Source: SCBR16-9 sp964537975
GTDB lineage: Bacteria; Hydrogenedentota; Hydrogenedentia; Hydrogenedentales; SCBR16-9
Direction: 5' to 3'
DNA: 64,000 bases
Assembly (NCBI GenBank): GCA_964537975.1
Contig: CAZIDP010000024.1
Location: 4,372 to 68,371 of the forward strand
In this document: piece by piece, positions 25,129-34,138 of the stretch
How the letters are laid out: each line of letters begins with the position of its first letter
How positions within the stretch are numbered: the stretch's first letter is position 1
Notes under the pieces: model-generated
Databases searched by the model: none
Told to the model about the DNA's origin: nothing
Seen by the model: only the letters and a program-made list of their open reading frames with translations
Translations under genes and position numbers: made by a program

Positions 25129-27840
25129 CTATTGCTTCAATGCTGCCAGGTCGATGTAAGAAGCATGGCTCAAGGCACGGTAGCGCTCGGGGTGGCAGGT
25201 CAACAGAATGATTTGTAATTTTGTTGAGGCTTCTTCCAGCAGGTCCAGAATACGTCCCAGACGTCCAGCATCGGTGGCAGTGAGAACATCATCCATAACC
25301 ACCATCTGACGGTTGTCACGGGCCAGTGTTTCCGCCAATGCCAGCCGAGTAACCAGGTAGAGCTGTTCTTGTTCTCCGCCGGATAAGTTGTCCAGGCCAA
25401 CTTGCGTAGAATCACCCATGATTTTCGGTTGTACCGCGGCTGGAACAAAGTTATCATTAAATACCACTGTGCCCAGTCGACTGCCTGCGACCCGCTCCAG
25501 CATTCGGCTTGCCGCACTGGATACCGGCTTGATAACGGTGGACATAACTTCTTTGCCCAGGCGGTCTTTGGTCTCTTTCAACAACTTGATGGCGGCCATG
25601 TGCCGGGTTTCCCGTTCTATCTCTTCCTCCAGCACGTTTTTGCGTTCTTCCAGTTCAACCACACGGCTGTACACACTGGCATCTGCCAGTTGAATCATCT
25701 TTCCCTTTTCTTGCTGTAGCCGGTCTCTGTTTTCTGTAGCTTCTGTCGCAATACCGTCACGCTGGCGTTTCAATGCCTCCAAATCAGCCGCCGGGTCGCC
25801 TTCGAATTTGTCCAAAGCTTCCTTCAGCTTTTCCAGCTCACCCAAAGCAGCCTGGCGGCGCATGGCAGCATCATTTCGCTTGCTCTCCAGGCTTTCAATT
25901 GTGCTGCCTCTGAGAGTAAGCGCTTCCAGGGATTCCCCAACTTCGGCCAGTTGTTTTGTTGCGTTTTCCAGCTTTATATCCAGCGCCTGCTTTTTCCTCT
26001 TCACGTGTTCCAAAGCACTCCGTCGAAGGTTTAGCAGGTCCTCGGCTGTATCTTTTTGCTCTTTGTATTTTACGCGCAATTGTTCTGTGCTGTGCTCAAG
26101 TTCTGCTGCTTTTGGAGGTGTGGACTCCCAATGAGGCCAATCGGAAACCAGTTGCTGTAACTCGGCTTTACATTTGGCCGCGACTTGCTCCATGGATTCA
26201 ATGGTGTCTCCGTCCAGCAAAGTCTCCATGCGTGTTTGTGCTTCCCGAATTTCTCCATCAAGTGCAGTAGCACGCCGGTAAAGACTCTCCAGAGATTCCA
26301 AATCCGCATTACCATATGCACGCGTAAGGTTATCTATATCTGATTCCAGATGCCTTAGTTCATCTCGCAGTGTTTGGGTATCTACTTCAGGGCCGGATGC
26401 GGAAATTTCGGCGACATCGGCAATACGAAAAGAAACGTGCTGGTCGCCACGCAAGGTATGAGGCGTATTATCAGCCAAGTCGCATGCTTCGGATGGTTCC
26501 CCCTGGATTGGGGTTATGTGTAGCGACTGCAAGGGTGTCACTTTGACCGAGATTTGCAGTGATTCCAGTCTGGTTTTCACCTGTTCCTGCGCTTGCAGTG
26601 ACTTGCGTAAGGTTCGCAATTCGTCTTCTGTTGGCGCTACCAGCCGGGCACGTTCTTCACGTAATTTTTGAAGTGTTTTTTCCGCCTCACGCACTTGCTC
26701 CAGACGCATGCGCGATTTGTCCAACACAGAGCGGTTTTCCTCATACCTGCGCGCCTGCTCTGCTTCACGCATTGCCTTGTCCAGAGCAGTTTCTTCATTA
26801 CGCAGTGCTTTTATCGTTTCATCCGCCTCTTTGAACTCATTTTCATGCGTAAGCAACTGGGCTTCCACATCCTTGAGCTGGAGCGCATGCTCCTCTGATT
26901 CCTGATTAAAATTGCGCTGCTTTGCTTTTAAATCGAGCAATATGCTCAATTCGCGATCAGCGCGTTCATAATCAGAACTTGCCAGCGACTCCTCTTGCTT
27001 TTTAGCCTGAACTGCTTGCTGTTTGGCTGTATAGTCCTTTGCGGATTCTTTGAGTGCGTCAATTTTTTGAGTCAGGTCCAGTGTTTGCTCGTTGTATTGC
27101 TGAAAGCGGGCATACAGGTTCTCGATACTTTTTGAAGTTTCTTCAAACGATTGCAAGTCGCTTAATCTTTGAGCAAGCTCTTCTTCGATTTTTAAATTTT
27201 CTGCCTCTAAATTGAGTAATAATGCGCTATTTTTACCTGTTTTCAGCTTTCCAGAATCGGTATAGTATTTTTTGTATTCTTCATCAATCCGTCTTTCCAG
27301 TGCTCCAACACTTCCAGTATGAACCTGGTTTCCCAGGAGTGCTTGAATATTGCGCACGACATCGTCACTTATGGAATCGAATTGCAACTGTCCCTGCGGC
27401 ACCCACAGAATTTGTGCCAGACCCCAGTGGAGCGGCTTGGTCAGACCACGACCGGAGGCAGAGCCAGAAAACAGATCACGCAATTTTTCATCGGCGTCTC
27501 GACCTTCTGCCAGCGCGCGAAACTGTCCCGATTCCATACGGCGAAGCCGGGCATCTGCATTGTTCAGAAACTGTTTGTTCAGTTCATAAACAATCTCCGC
27601 TTCTTCAAACACCATACGAACCTGGGGAGAAAGATTCCGGCCCCAGGGACGAATCGCCTCTATTTCCTGCCCACCGACCCGATAGCTGTCGAAGACAGCA
27701 AGCCGTAAAGCTTCGAAAATGGTGGACTTCCCCGTGCCATTGGGGGCATGCACTATGTTCAAGGTATCTTGAAAGGGACCGACAGTGACTTCATCGGCAA
27801 AGCAACGCCATCCCGACAAGGCAATTTCTTTCAGTATCAT
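25129..27840 (-). CDS. YhaN/SbcC-like SMC-type ATPase without zinc hook
   Basis: A 903-residue ATPase of the Rad50/SbcC type. Walker A is APNGTGKST (residues 32-40). Long coiled coils cover about 190-440 and 480-730. The C-terminal lobe holds the signature LSGGEQEQLYLVTRLALAE and Walker B MVVMDDVLTATD, with DD as in YhaN rather than DE. No CxxC zinc hook occurs at the coiled-coil tip; instead a short beta-rich insert (about 430-480) is found. Together with the SbcD-like nuclease that ends 4 bases before its start it should form a DNA end-processing complex. The ribosome site AAGGAG lies inside the end of the upstream gene. Family details beyond Rad50/SbcC/YhaN are inference. Confidence 0.85.
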   Translation of the reverse strand: MILKEIALSGWRCFADEVTVGPFQDTLNIVHAPNGTGKSTIFEALRLAVFDSYRVGGQEIEAIRPWGRNLSPQVRMVFEEAEIVYELNKQFLNNADARLRRMESGQFRALAEGRDADEKLRDLFSGSASGRGLTKPLHWGLAQILWVPQGQLQFDSISDDVVRNIQALLGNQVHTGSVGALERRIDEEYKKYYTDSGKLKTGKNSALLLNLEAENLKIEEELAQRLSDLQSFEETSKSIENLYARFQQYNEQTLDLTQKIDALKESAKDYTAKQQAVQAKKQEESLASSDYERADRELSILLDLKAKQRNFNQESEEHALQLKDVEAQLLTHENEFKEADETIKALRNEETALDKAMREAEQARRYEENRSVLDKSRMRLEQVREAEKTLQKLREERARLVAPTEDELRTLRKSLQAQEQVKTRLESLQISVKVTPLQSLHITPIQGEPSEACDLADNTPHTLRGDQHVSFRIADVAEISASGPEVDTQTLRDELRHLESDIDNLTRAYGNADLESLESLYRRATALDGEIREAQTRMETLLDGDTIESMEQVAAKCKAELQQLVSDWPHWESTPPKAAELEHSTEQLRVKYKEQKDTAEDLLNLRRSALEHVKRKKQALDIKLENATKQLAEVGESLEALTLRGSTIESLESKRNDAAMRRQAALGELEKLKEALDKFEGDPAADLEALKRQRDGIATEATENRDRLQQEKGKMIQLADASVYSRVVELEERKNVLEEEIERETRHMAAIKLLKETKDRLGKEVMSTVIKPVSSAASRMLERVAGSRLGTVVFNDNFVPAAVQPKIMGDSTQVGLDNLSGGEQEQLYLVTRLALAETLARDNRQMVVMDDVLTATDAGRLGRILDLLEEASTKLQIILLTCHPERYRALSHASYIDLAALKQ

Positions 27841-27844
27841 CCGG

Positions 27845-28960
27845 TTAAATCTCCTTGCTCAATCGAAATAACTGGAACAGAGCCAGGGTGGCAATCTGGG
27901 CTTCTTCTGTTTCCGGTAACGCAGTTGACGCCTGGTGCTGTAATGCGGTTGCTGTTTGTTGCATGATGCCTGCGGGCAACTGCATTATCCAGGAATCATC
28001 TTCCGGTGACGGCAATAACCCTGAAGTCTCTAAACGCGCAAAAAGAAATCGGCTTTCCGCTATATCACGCATCTCGCGAAGGAGCGGTTCTTCATCCAGA
28101 GGTAAAAGCCCACTCAGCCTGAGTTCCAGAAGTACTTTTTCCGGATTTTCTACCTCAAGCAACGAATCCAATTGACGCTTCAGATCACCCTGCTCCTGCA
28201 AGGTTACAGACCACGTTAACCAGCTCAACCCTCCGGTACGAACAGGAGTTATTCGAGGAGCGTCTCCCGGAGCGTCGATCTCCACCACCAGCACATTGCC
28301 ACTTTCACGTTCTCCGAACTTCGAGGTCTCGTGTGTGCCGGAATAGGCCATGCGTACGGCCTGGCTGGAATCGGGATAATACGATTTCGAGTGCCAATGC
28401 CCCAGGGCAAGATAGTCGAGGCCGGCCTGTTCCGCAGCGTCACGCGGTATGGGATAATCCGGCTCGTCCTGCGCCACACCTTCCACCGTGCCGTGCGCCA
28501 GACCAATGCGAATACCTGCTGCTTCTCCAGTGGTGTCAATCCAGGCAGTCGGATTCTTTCGGGAGTATTTGTCAAACAACGGACAGGGAAACAAGCAGGT
28601 GCCGCCGGGTAGCGTCAAGGGTTCCGCTTTTCGCAGCACATGCAGATTGTCATGTCGTTCCCAGGCATTGTGCTCCCAGACCGAGCCGGGTACCAGGGGG
28701 TCATGGTTGCCGGGAATGATGTACACCGGCCCGGGGAACGCGCCGAGAATGTCGGCGGCCTGTTGCACCAGCAGACGCGATACGCCATTGTCCTCAAACA
28801 GGTCGCCCGCGACCAGGATGCAGTCCACCTGGTGTGTCCGTGCCACTTCGACCACACGCTTGCCCGCTTCCAAGCGCTGCGCCCGTACCTGCTGACCCAC
28901 TTGACCGACAGAAGCTGCTTTCATACCAAGTTGCCAGTCACCCGTGTGTAAAAATTTCAT
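27845..28960 (-). CDS. SbcD/Mre11-like metallophosphoesterase
   Basis: A 371-residue nuclease of the calcineurin-like fold. Metal-binding motifs appear in order: FLHTGDWQLG (D-x-H variant with GDW), ILVAGDLFEDN, IIPGNHDP, IGLAHGTVEG and YLALGHWH. The C-terminal 150 residues are the variable capping region. Mre11/SbcD and YhaO proteins cut DNA ends together with a Rad50-type ATPase, and the ATPase gene follows 4 bases later. The start is ATG 28960 behind GGGAGGATTCCGG; an in-frame ATG five codons upstream overlaps this site. The pair appears to be an operon read towards the left, ending at the terminator near 25082. Confidence 0.88.
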   Translation of the reverse strand: MKFLHTGDWQLGMKAASVGQVGQQVRAQRLEAGKRVVEVARTHQVDCILVAGDLFEDNGVSRLLVQQAADILGAFPGPVYIIPGNHDPLVPGSVWEHNAWERHDNLHVLRKAEPLTLPGGTCLFPCPLFDKYSRKNPTAWIDTTGEAAGIRIGLAHGTVEGVAQDEPDYPIPRDAAEQAGLDYLALGHWHSKSYYPDSSQAVRMAYSGTHETSKFGERESGNVLVVEIDAPGDAPRITPVRTGGLSWLTWSVTLQEQGDLKRQLDSLLEVENPEKVLLELRLSGLLPLDEEPLLREMRDIAESRFLFARLETSGLLPSPEDDSWIMQLPAGIMQQTATALQHQASTALPETEEAQIATLALFQLFRLSKEI

Positions 28961-29042
28961 CCGGAATCCTCCCATCTTTTCCGTGGTATTTTACCTGCCC
29001 CCCACCCCTGGATTCCTCTTTGCAAGATATGGATGAAATAGA

Positions 29043-30113
29043 TCAGTCTTCTGATGAGGCGTTGCCTGGCCCATCAAAATACTCGATAATTTTGTTGTAC
29101 TGTGCGACAATGTATTTCAATTGAACATTGGGGTCTCCCTTCAAGTATCGCACTGTATAATCTTCCAAAGTATTAAGTAACCACTCCTTTTCAGCTGCAA
29201 CACCGGGATCGTAATTCTCCATAAGAATTCGATAACAAATATCCCAAAGGTGGGATTCATCCCAACTATTATTACCTGTTAATGTATTATGTAACAAAGG
29301 GATAAACCGTTCATCATTACGTGTTATAACCTCTTCTACTGCTCGGCTTAATTGAGTATCCATATTACCCATCATCCGTTCCAATAAATTAGCTTGAATA
29401 TCAGGGTCTTCCAATCGCCACATTATAGGTACAAAGCCTTCATGTAAAGGATAGAAACCATTGTGATAGGATTCTGTATCATCCCAAACTTGATATAGAA
29501 ACGCAATGGCTTCCTGTGCATATTCTGGTGGTCCCAATTCCCGTACAAAATCAGCTGCATCTAAAGCACCAGAAATACCAAATTCTGGAGAATCCCAATT
29601 GTCCCAATGTTCTTTGAAATACTCCGCAGCCTCAGCACGCTCCCCTGGGGAACCCAGTACCAGTAACGTATATGCAGTTCTCCATTTTGAATATTTACTC
29701 CAAGCTTCATTTCTGATGATTTTAATAAGCTCCGGGGTGACCTCGGAATTATTCAGAACTCGCAAAGTCTCCATGATACTTTCACTAGGATAATCGTTGG
29801 GTAATTCTCCCAATTTGCTTAGTATTGCAGGCGCCAATTCGGATATGCCCAAATCTTGTGCCGCATATACTGCAACATGCGGCATGCATTCATACTCGCC
29901 CGTTTCTACCAGGTAAATAAACGCATTACGTCCATCAACGCCAAGCTGTTGGATGCTGTCCGCTATTTGCTCGCGTGATAATGTTTCATCATTGAGAATC
30001 GTTTGTAACTGTTCGATCATGTCTTGATTTTCAGCACCTGATGTGACCGAACCACAGACTACCAATAAACACAAAAGACAAAGACACTTACTGATAATGG
30101 CATTTCTTCTCAT
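29043..30113 (-). CDS. Exported HEAT-like alpha-repeat protein, copy 1
   Basis: A 356-residue protein with a signal peptide (MRRNAIISKCLCLLCLLVVCGSV region). It is made of helical repeats resembling HEAT/armadillo units (for example ELAPAILSKLGELPNDYPSESIMETLRVLNNSEVTPELI). It shares its plan with the next gene on the minus strand: MRRNA leader, QLGVDGRNAF, LLVLGSPGERAEA, AIAFLYQVWDD, MWRLEDPDIQ, NDERFIPLLHN and a final YFDGP motif. The start is ATG 30113, after AGGAG; an upstream ATG would precede the signal peptide by 30 residues. It lies 40 bases downstream of copy 2, so they are probably co-transcribed. No catalytic motif is visible; a binding scaffold is the cautious guess. Confidence 0.65.
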   Translation of the reverse strand: MRRNAIISKCLCLLCLLVVCGSVTSGAENQDMIEQLQTILNDETLSREQIADSIQQLGVDGRNAFIYLVETGEYECMPHVAVYAAQDLGISELAPAILSKLGELPNDYPSESIMETLRVLNNSEVTPELIKIIRNEAWSKYSKWRTAYTLLVLGSPGERAEAAEYFKEHWDNWDSPEFGISGALDAADFVRELGPPEYAQEAIAFLYQVWDDTESYHNGFYPLHEGFVPIMWRLEDPDIQANLLERMMGNMDTQLSRAVEEVITRNDERFIPLLHNTLTGNNSWDESHLWDICYRILMENYDPGVAAEKEWLLNTLEDYTVRYLKGDPNVQLKYIVAQYNKIIEYFDGPGNASSED

Positions 30114-30153
30114 GATACTACTCCTGTTGAGATCACATAGAGTTGATGCTACT

Positions 30154-31236
30154 TCACGGGCTTGTGGTGTTTTCAGTTTCTGACATCGATGCATTTGGCC
30201 CATCGAAATGTTCTATAATTTGTTGGCGTAAAGGCTCAATATACTCTATAAACTCTACTTGGTCTTCACTATATATGGTTTCGTATCGTTGTATTTCACT
30301 GAGCATCCACTCCTTGTCTCCTGCAATTCCTGGATCATAATAATCCAACAATACATTAAAATATGAAATCCAGTAGTACAGATCAGAAGAAATATCACAT
30401 TCCTTAATCCCTTTATGTATTAATGGAATAAAGCGAACATCATTATATTCAATAATATCTTTTACAACTCGTAATATGTCATTGTCTATGCCCTCTTCCA
30501 ACCATCGGTCCAGAATTTCTGCCTGCACTTGCAGGTCTTCCAGCCGCCACATATATTTGTAGATTACATTCTGATTCGAAATCCTATATTGTTGCGGGTC
30601 CTCCCAGACTTCATAAAAAAATTCAACAGCTTGTTGCGCATATTCTGATGGGCCATGTAATCGCACAATTTCTGCTGCAATCAGGGGATCAAATTTACTG
30701 AACTCCGGATACTCACCGCTTTCCCAAATAGAACTCAGAAATAACGTTGCCTCCTCGCGTTGTTTCTCTGACCCCAATACCAGCAGGGTGTGCGCTACTT
30801 CTATTCTCACAAATCCTTTCCAGGCATCATCGCGTAAAATGGCAAGAAGGTTTGGAGCTACCACAGGATTTTTTAATTCCCGCAAGGTGCACATGACGCC
30901 GCGTAAGTAATACCCCCTGGGTGGCTCTCCCAGTAAATCCAGAACATGCGGTGCCAATTCTTTAATACCCAACTGGCTCACAAGATCTACAATATAGGAA
31001 TCTACAATCGTGTACTCTTTATTCAGGACGATTTCAACAAACGCACTCCGGCCATCAACGCCCAGCTTTTCTATGGCAGCCACTTTGTCGTCCCTTTTCA
31101 ATGAAGCATCATTCAGTATCTTGTGTATCTGCCCGCTCATGTTTTGGGTTTCGGTGGCATATACTACCGGTGTACAGCAGACGCCCAACAGGCAACCGAT
31201 ACAAAGCCACTTCCTGATAAAAGCATTTCTTCTCAT
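30154..31236 (-). CDS. Exported HEAT-like alpha-repeat protein, copy 2
   Basis: A 360-residue protein, tandem relative of the gene at 29043. The leader MRRNAFIRKWLCIGCLLGVCCTPVVYA is a signal peptide. The shared blocks KLGVDGRSAFV, LLVLGSEKQREEA, AVEFFYEVWEDP, MWRLEDLQVQ, NDVRFIPLIH, YYDPGIAGDKEWML and IEHFDGP show that the two arose by duplication. The blocks are the ridges of helical repeats; no enzyme motif is seen. Start: ATG with AAGGAA upstream. The unknown secreted protein at 31319 lies just upstream on the same strand, so three exported proteins may form one operon. Confidence 0.65.
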   Translation of the reverse strand: MRRNAFIRKWLCIGCLLGVCCTPVVYATETQNMSGQIHKILNDASLKRDDKVAAIEKLGVDGRSAFVEIVLNKEYTIVDSYIVDLVSQLGIKELAPHVLDLLGEPPRGYYLRGVMCTLRELKNPVVAPNLLAILRDDAWKGFVRIEVAHTLLVLGSEKQREEATLFLSSIWESGEYPEFSKFDPLIAAEIVRLHGPSEYAQQAVEFFYEVWEDPQQYRISNQNVIYKYMWRLEDLQVQAEILDRWLEEGIDNDILRVVKDIIEYNDVRFIPLIHKGIKECDISSDLYYWISYFNVLLDYYDPGIAGDKEWMLSEIQRYETIYSEDQVEFIEYIEPLRQQIIEHFDGPNASMSETENTTSP

Positions 31237-31318
31237 GGCACTATTCCTTTATAAATTTACCTGTAATAACATACGCGTAATGTTATTCACACTACTGTAT
31301 AAAGAATCCCTGTTGCGT

Positions 31319-32371
31319 TCATTCTTCCTTAATCTGTGGTTTCAATGGTGTCTTGTGGTTCCAGGCATGGTCGCGGAGCCAGGCGACGTTGTAGTGCAGC
31401 AGACCATACGCTTCATCCGAGAGTGGGTCCGAAGTATCTGATCGCATTGCTGCCACAGATTCCAGTAGTTCGTTGCATAGGGACTGAAAAGTCCCATAAT
31501 CGTCTTCAGAATCTGCTACTTCCAGTTTCTCAATGTAACCCAATAGCACATCCCGGCGGGATTCGCTTGTTAACCAGCCCTGCCGATACGATTCCTCGAT
31601 GTGACCCCGTACTTTGGCTACACTTGTGTGCAGTTCACCCGGCCCCACAGTGACACCGGAAACTCTATCAATGCGTGATGTAAGAATTTGTTTATCAATA
31701 ACAAAAGGTGGCAATTCCACTGGACAATATATGGGTGGATCATTACCCCATGCTAGACAAGTCACGACATCGGGCAAGCCATCACTCTCCAAGTACAAGT
31801 CAGAAAAACTATCCCCCGGGGTAATTCCTGAAGCTCCACCTAAAGTGTTTGACCATGCCCAATAGTACTCTTTCCAAAATTGAATTGGAAACTGCTGTGA
31901 TCTCCAATCGGATGAAGGTCGATTGCCTACAAAGCTTTCCGTCCTGGACTCAACAGCAAAGGTTGACATTTTTAAAAACGAATTTTTTCCATTTACTATC
32001 GTGTAATGATATTTGTACTTACCAGTATCAGGTTCGATATCTACCGAAGTAAACACCTGCACATCCAAATTCGATGCAGGTACCCAGGTTATTTCCAGCA
32101 GTTCACCAATATATGGACTACGCCATGAAAGCCTGTACCCACCAATATCCGGATCGTATATTGCGTCTGCCTCAGTTTCATGATAAATCCATCCCCCCTG
32201 CATATCACTGCTAATTTCTTCCCTGGTGTCATGATCGTTCAGGTCGATACTGATAGCAGGCCGGGCCAATGGTTGACGTCCCGAGGAATCTGGAAAGTTG
32301 GCCTCAGAGAAGGCAATTGCTGACCACAGGCAGGAGAACAGAGCGGTCACTATCAAGGTATTTCGAATCAT
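31319..32371 (-). CDS. Exported protein of unknown function
   Basis: A 350-residue protein with a signal peptide (MIRNTLIVTALFSCLWSAIAFSEA). The mature part is beta-rich at first: YRLSWRSPYIGELLEITW, then VFTSVDIEPDTGKYKYHYTIVNG, which reads like a beta-sandwich or extracellular Ig-like fold. It ends in a helical region (about 240-350). I do not recognise a family. ATG 32371 follows GGAACGAAAC; an ATG 13 codons upstream precedes the signal peptide. It is first in the leftward set with the two HEAT-like genes, separated from the nearer one by 82 bases, and divergent from the GNAT gene. Confidence 0.55.
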   Translation of the reverse strand: MIRNTLIVTALFSCLWSAIAFSEANFPDSSGRQPLARPAISIDLNDHDTREEISSDMQGGWIYHETEADAIYDPDIGGYRLSWRSPYIGELLEITWVPASNLDVQVFTSVDIEPDTGKYKYHYTIVNGKNSFLKMSTFAVESRTESFVGNRPSSDWRSQQFPIQFWKEYYWAWSNTLGGASGITPGDSFSDLYLESDGLPDVVTCLAWGNDPPIYCPVELPPFVIDKQILTSRIDRVSGVTVGPGELHTSVAKVRGHIEESYRQGWLTSESRRDVLLGYIEKLEVADSEDDYGTFQSLCNELLESVAAMRSDTSDPLSDEAYGLLHYNVAWLRDHAWNHKTPLKPQIKEE

Positions 32372-32682
32372 GTTTCGTTCCGATCGTTGTTTACTATTAA
32401 TACACATCAATAAATCGGATTATGCTGTAAATGTAATTATAATCCATTTATGCTTAATTGTGTTCCCAAAAATTAAAAATATTTTCTATGAAAAAACTGT
32501 TTCTTCCGTATCTATGCTCTATTCAATGGCGTGGCATGAGAAGTTGCCATTATTTCAAACTTATATTTTTCTGATCTCTTATATTCGCCCTGTTTCAAAG
32601 GCTTGTGCTACACTACTTTCGCGTAATCTGGGCTTGCCAGATGGCGTAATTGGTGCATAAGAAATCATTGGATCAACCCACG
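32372..32682. other. Divergent spacer
   Basis: About 310 A+T-rich bases between the divergent secreted-protein and GNAT genes. They must hold both promoters, but no convincing -35/-10 pair was identified. Confidence 0.3.
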
Positions 32683-33207
32683 ATGGGGATAGTTCGAAAA
32701 CCAAAACTCAGTGAAGTGGTCGCCATGAAGGAACTGCTGGACCAGGCAGCACTTCAGGGCAGTGTCTTGCCGCGTGAACTGCCAGAATTGTATGAAAATG
32801 TGCGTGATTTCTATGTATACGTCGACGAGGACGGTCTGGGCGGATGCGTGGCATTGCATATTGACATGATTGACCTTGCAGAAGTGCGGTCTCTTGTAGT
32901 CCGAAATACCCTCCGGGGCCAAGGTGTCGGCGCACGGCTTGTAGAAGCCGTTATAGAAGAAGCCCGCCGCCTGGAGATTGGCCGGGTGTACGCGTTGACA
33001 CGGGTAACCGGCTTCTTCGACAAGCTCGGATTTGTGGTCGTAGACAAGCAGGAGCTGCCTTACAAGGTATTCAAGGACTGTATGCGTTGCCCCCTGTTTC
33101 CCGGTTGCGATGAAACCGCGATGGTGAAGGACTTACCGCATACGGATTTGGGCATAACCCCGACCGATTCTACGGTAATGCACATGGGTGACGACCTCGA
33201 TCAATGA
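32683..33207 (+). CDS. GNAT N-acetyltransferase, ArgA-like
   Basis: A 174-residue GNAT enzyme. The acetyl-CoA loop is VRNTLRGQGVGARLVEAVI (about 75-93), preceded by the substrate strand VALHIDMIDLAEVRSL. The C terminus has FFDKLGFVVVDKQELPYKVF then KDCMRCPLFPGCDETAM, a Cys-rich ending I associate with short ArgA-type N-acetylglutamate synthases that work in arginine synthesis without the kinase domain. That assignment is by memory and needs a profile search. The start is uncertain: ATG 32683 is used, but GTG 32653 and TTG 32650 are in frame. proC follows after 70 bases, so an amino-acid (glutamate-derived) setting is plausible. Confidence 0.75.
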   Translation: MGIVRKPKLSEVVAMKELLDQAALQGSVLPRELPELYENVRDFYVYVDEDGLGGCVALHIDMIDLAEVRSLVVRNTLRGQGVGARLVEAVIEEARRLEIGRVYALTRVTGFFDKLGFVVVDKQELPYKVFKDCMRCPLFPGCDETAMVKDLPHTDLGITPTDSTVMHMGDDLDQ

Positions 33208-33277
33208 TTCCCTGGATACTGCAATGAAGCAGTCAAGGCATAAATAAGGTATATTGAAAATAAAGTGGAGTAAGCTT

Positions 33278-34099
33278 GTGAAAATTTCCGGTACCCTCGG
33301 TTTTCTCGGCTATGGCAACATGGGCGGCGCAATACTGGATGGACTGTTGCATGCAGGCACGGTGGAAGTGTCACAAGTGCTGGTCTACGATCCCGATGAA
33401 GCACGCAGTGAATTGGCACGAGAACGTGGCACAACGCTGATGTCTGCACCAGAACTGCTTGCAGCTCAGAGTGATACGCTGGTACTTGCAGTGAAACCAC
33501 AGATCATGGGCGAAGCATTGCATGAGATACGACCCGGATTTACAGATAATACAGGTGTCATATCTATTGCCGCAGGCATTACCATCGATTTCATCCGAAA
33601 GCACCTCGGTGAGGCTGCGCGTGTAGTACGGGCCATGCCCAACACTCCGGCATTGGTACACTACGGCATGACCGGGCTTGCGGCAGGTCCCAACGCGACA
33701 GGTGATGATCTTCGTACGGCCCGAATTCTTTTTGAGGCAGTAGGCAAGGTAGAGATTGTGACCGAGCCGGAACTGGACGCGGTCACCGCGGTCAGCGGCA
33801 GTGGTCCTGCGTATGTATTTTACCTGGTCGAAAGCATGGTGGCAGCTGGTATGGCCGAAGGGCTTGAACGGGAGGTTGCACTGCGGCTGGCAGTACAAAC
33901 CCTGGGTGGTGCCGCCAGGCTGCTGTCTGAGAGTGCTGATAGCCCGGAAGCACTGCGCGGCAGGGTGACGTCTAAAGGTGGAACTACTGCGGCAGCCATT
34001 GCTGTTTTCGATTCAAATGGCCTGGACAGGATTCTGCAGGATGGCGTTTCTGCGGCCGCCAGACGCGCTCGTGAACTTGCGGAAGAACTGGATGAATAA
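33278..34099 (+). CDS. proC: Pyrroline-5-carboxylate reductase
   Basis: A 273-residue enzyme that reduces 1-pyrroline-5-carboxylate to proline with NAD(P)H, the last step of proline synthesis. The Rossmann motif LGFLGYGNMGGAILDGLL is at the N terminus, followed by VLAVKPQ and VRAMPNTPALVHYGMTG. The C-terminal dimer domain carries AVSGSGPAYVFYLVESM and RVTSKGGTTAAAI, the classic ProC signature. GTG at 33278 is preferred, with a GTGGAG ribosome site; TTG 33254 lies in frame upstream. divIVA, lolA and maf follow on the same strand, the first 39 bases downstream, suggesting one long transcript. Confidence 0.95.
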   Translation: MKISGTLGFLGYGNMGGAILDGLLHAGTVEVSQVLVYDPDEARSELARERGTTLMSAPELLAAQSDTLVLAVKPQIMGEALHEIRPGFTDNTGVISIAAGITIDFIRKHLGEAARVVRAMPNTPALVHYGMTGLAAGPNATGDDLRTARILFEAVGKVEIVTEPELDAVTAVSGSGPAYVFYLVESMVAAGMAEGLEREVALRLAVQTLGGAARLLSESADSPEALRGRVTSKGGTTAAAIAVFDSNGLDRILQDGVSAAARRARELAEELDE

Positions 34100-34138
34100 T
34101 TCCGGACGCCTGGCGTCTTGTACAGGGAGCATATACAT

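Noticed and set aside
25388..26905. Several plus-strand ORFs opposite the YhaN/SbcC-like gene
   Set aside because: Ser-, Arg- and Phe-rich shadow frames of a coiled-coil gene on the minus strand.
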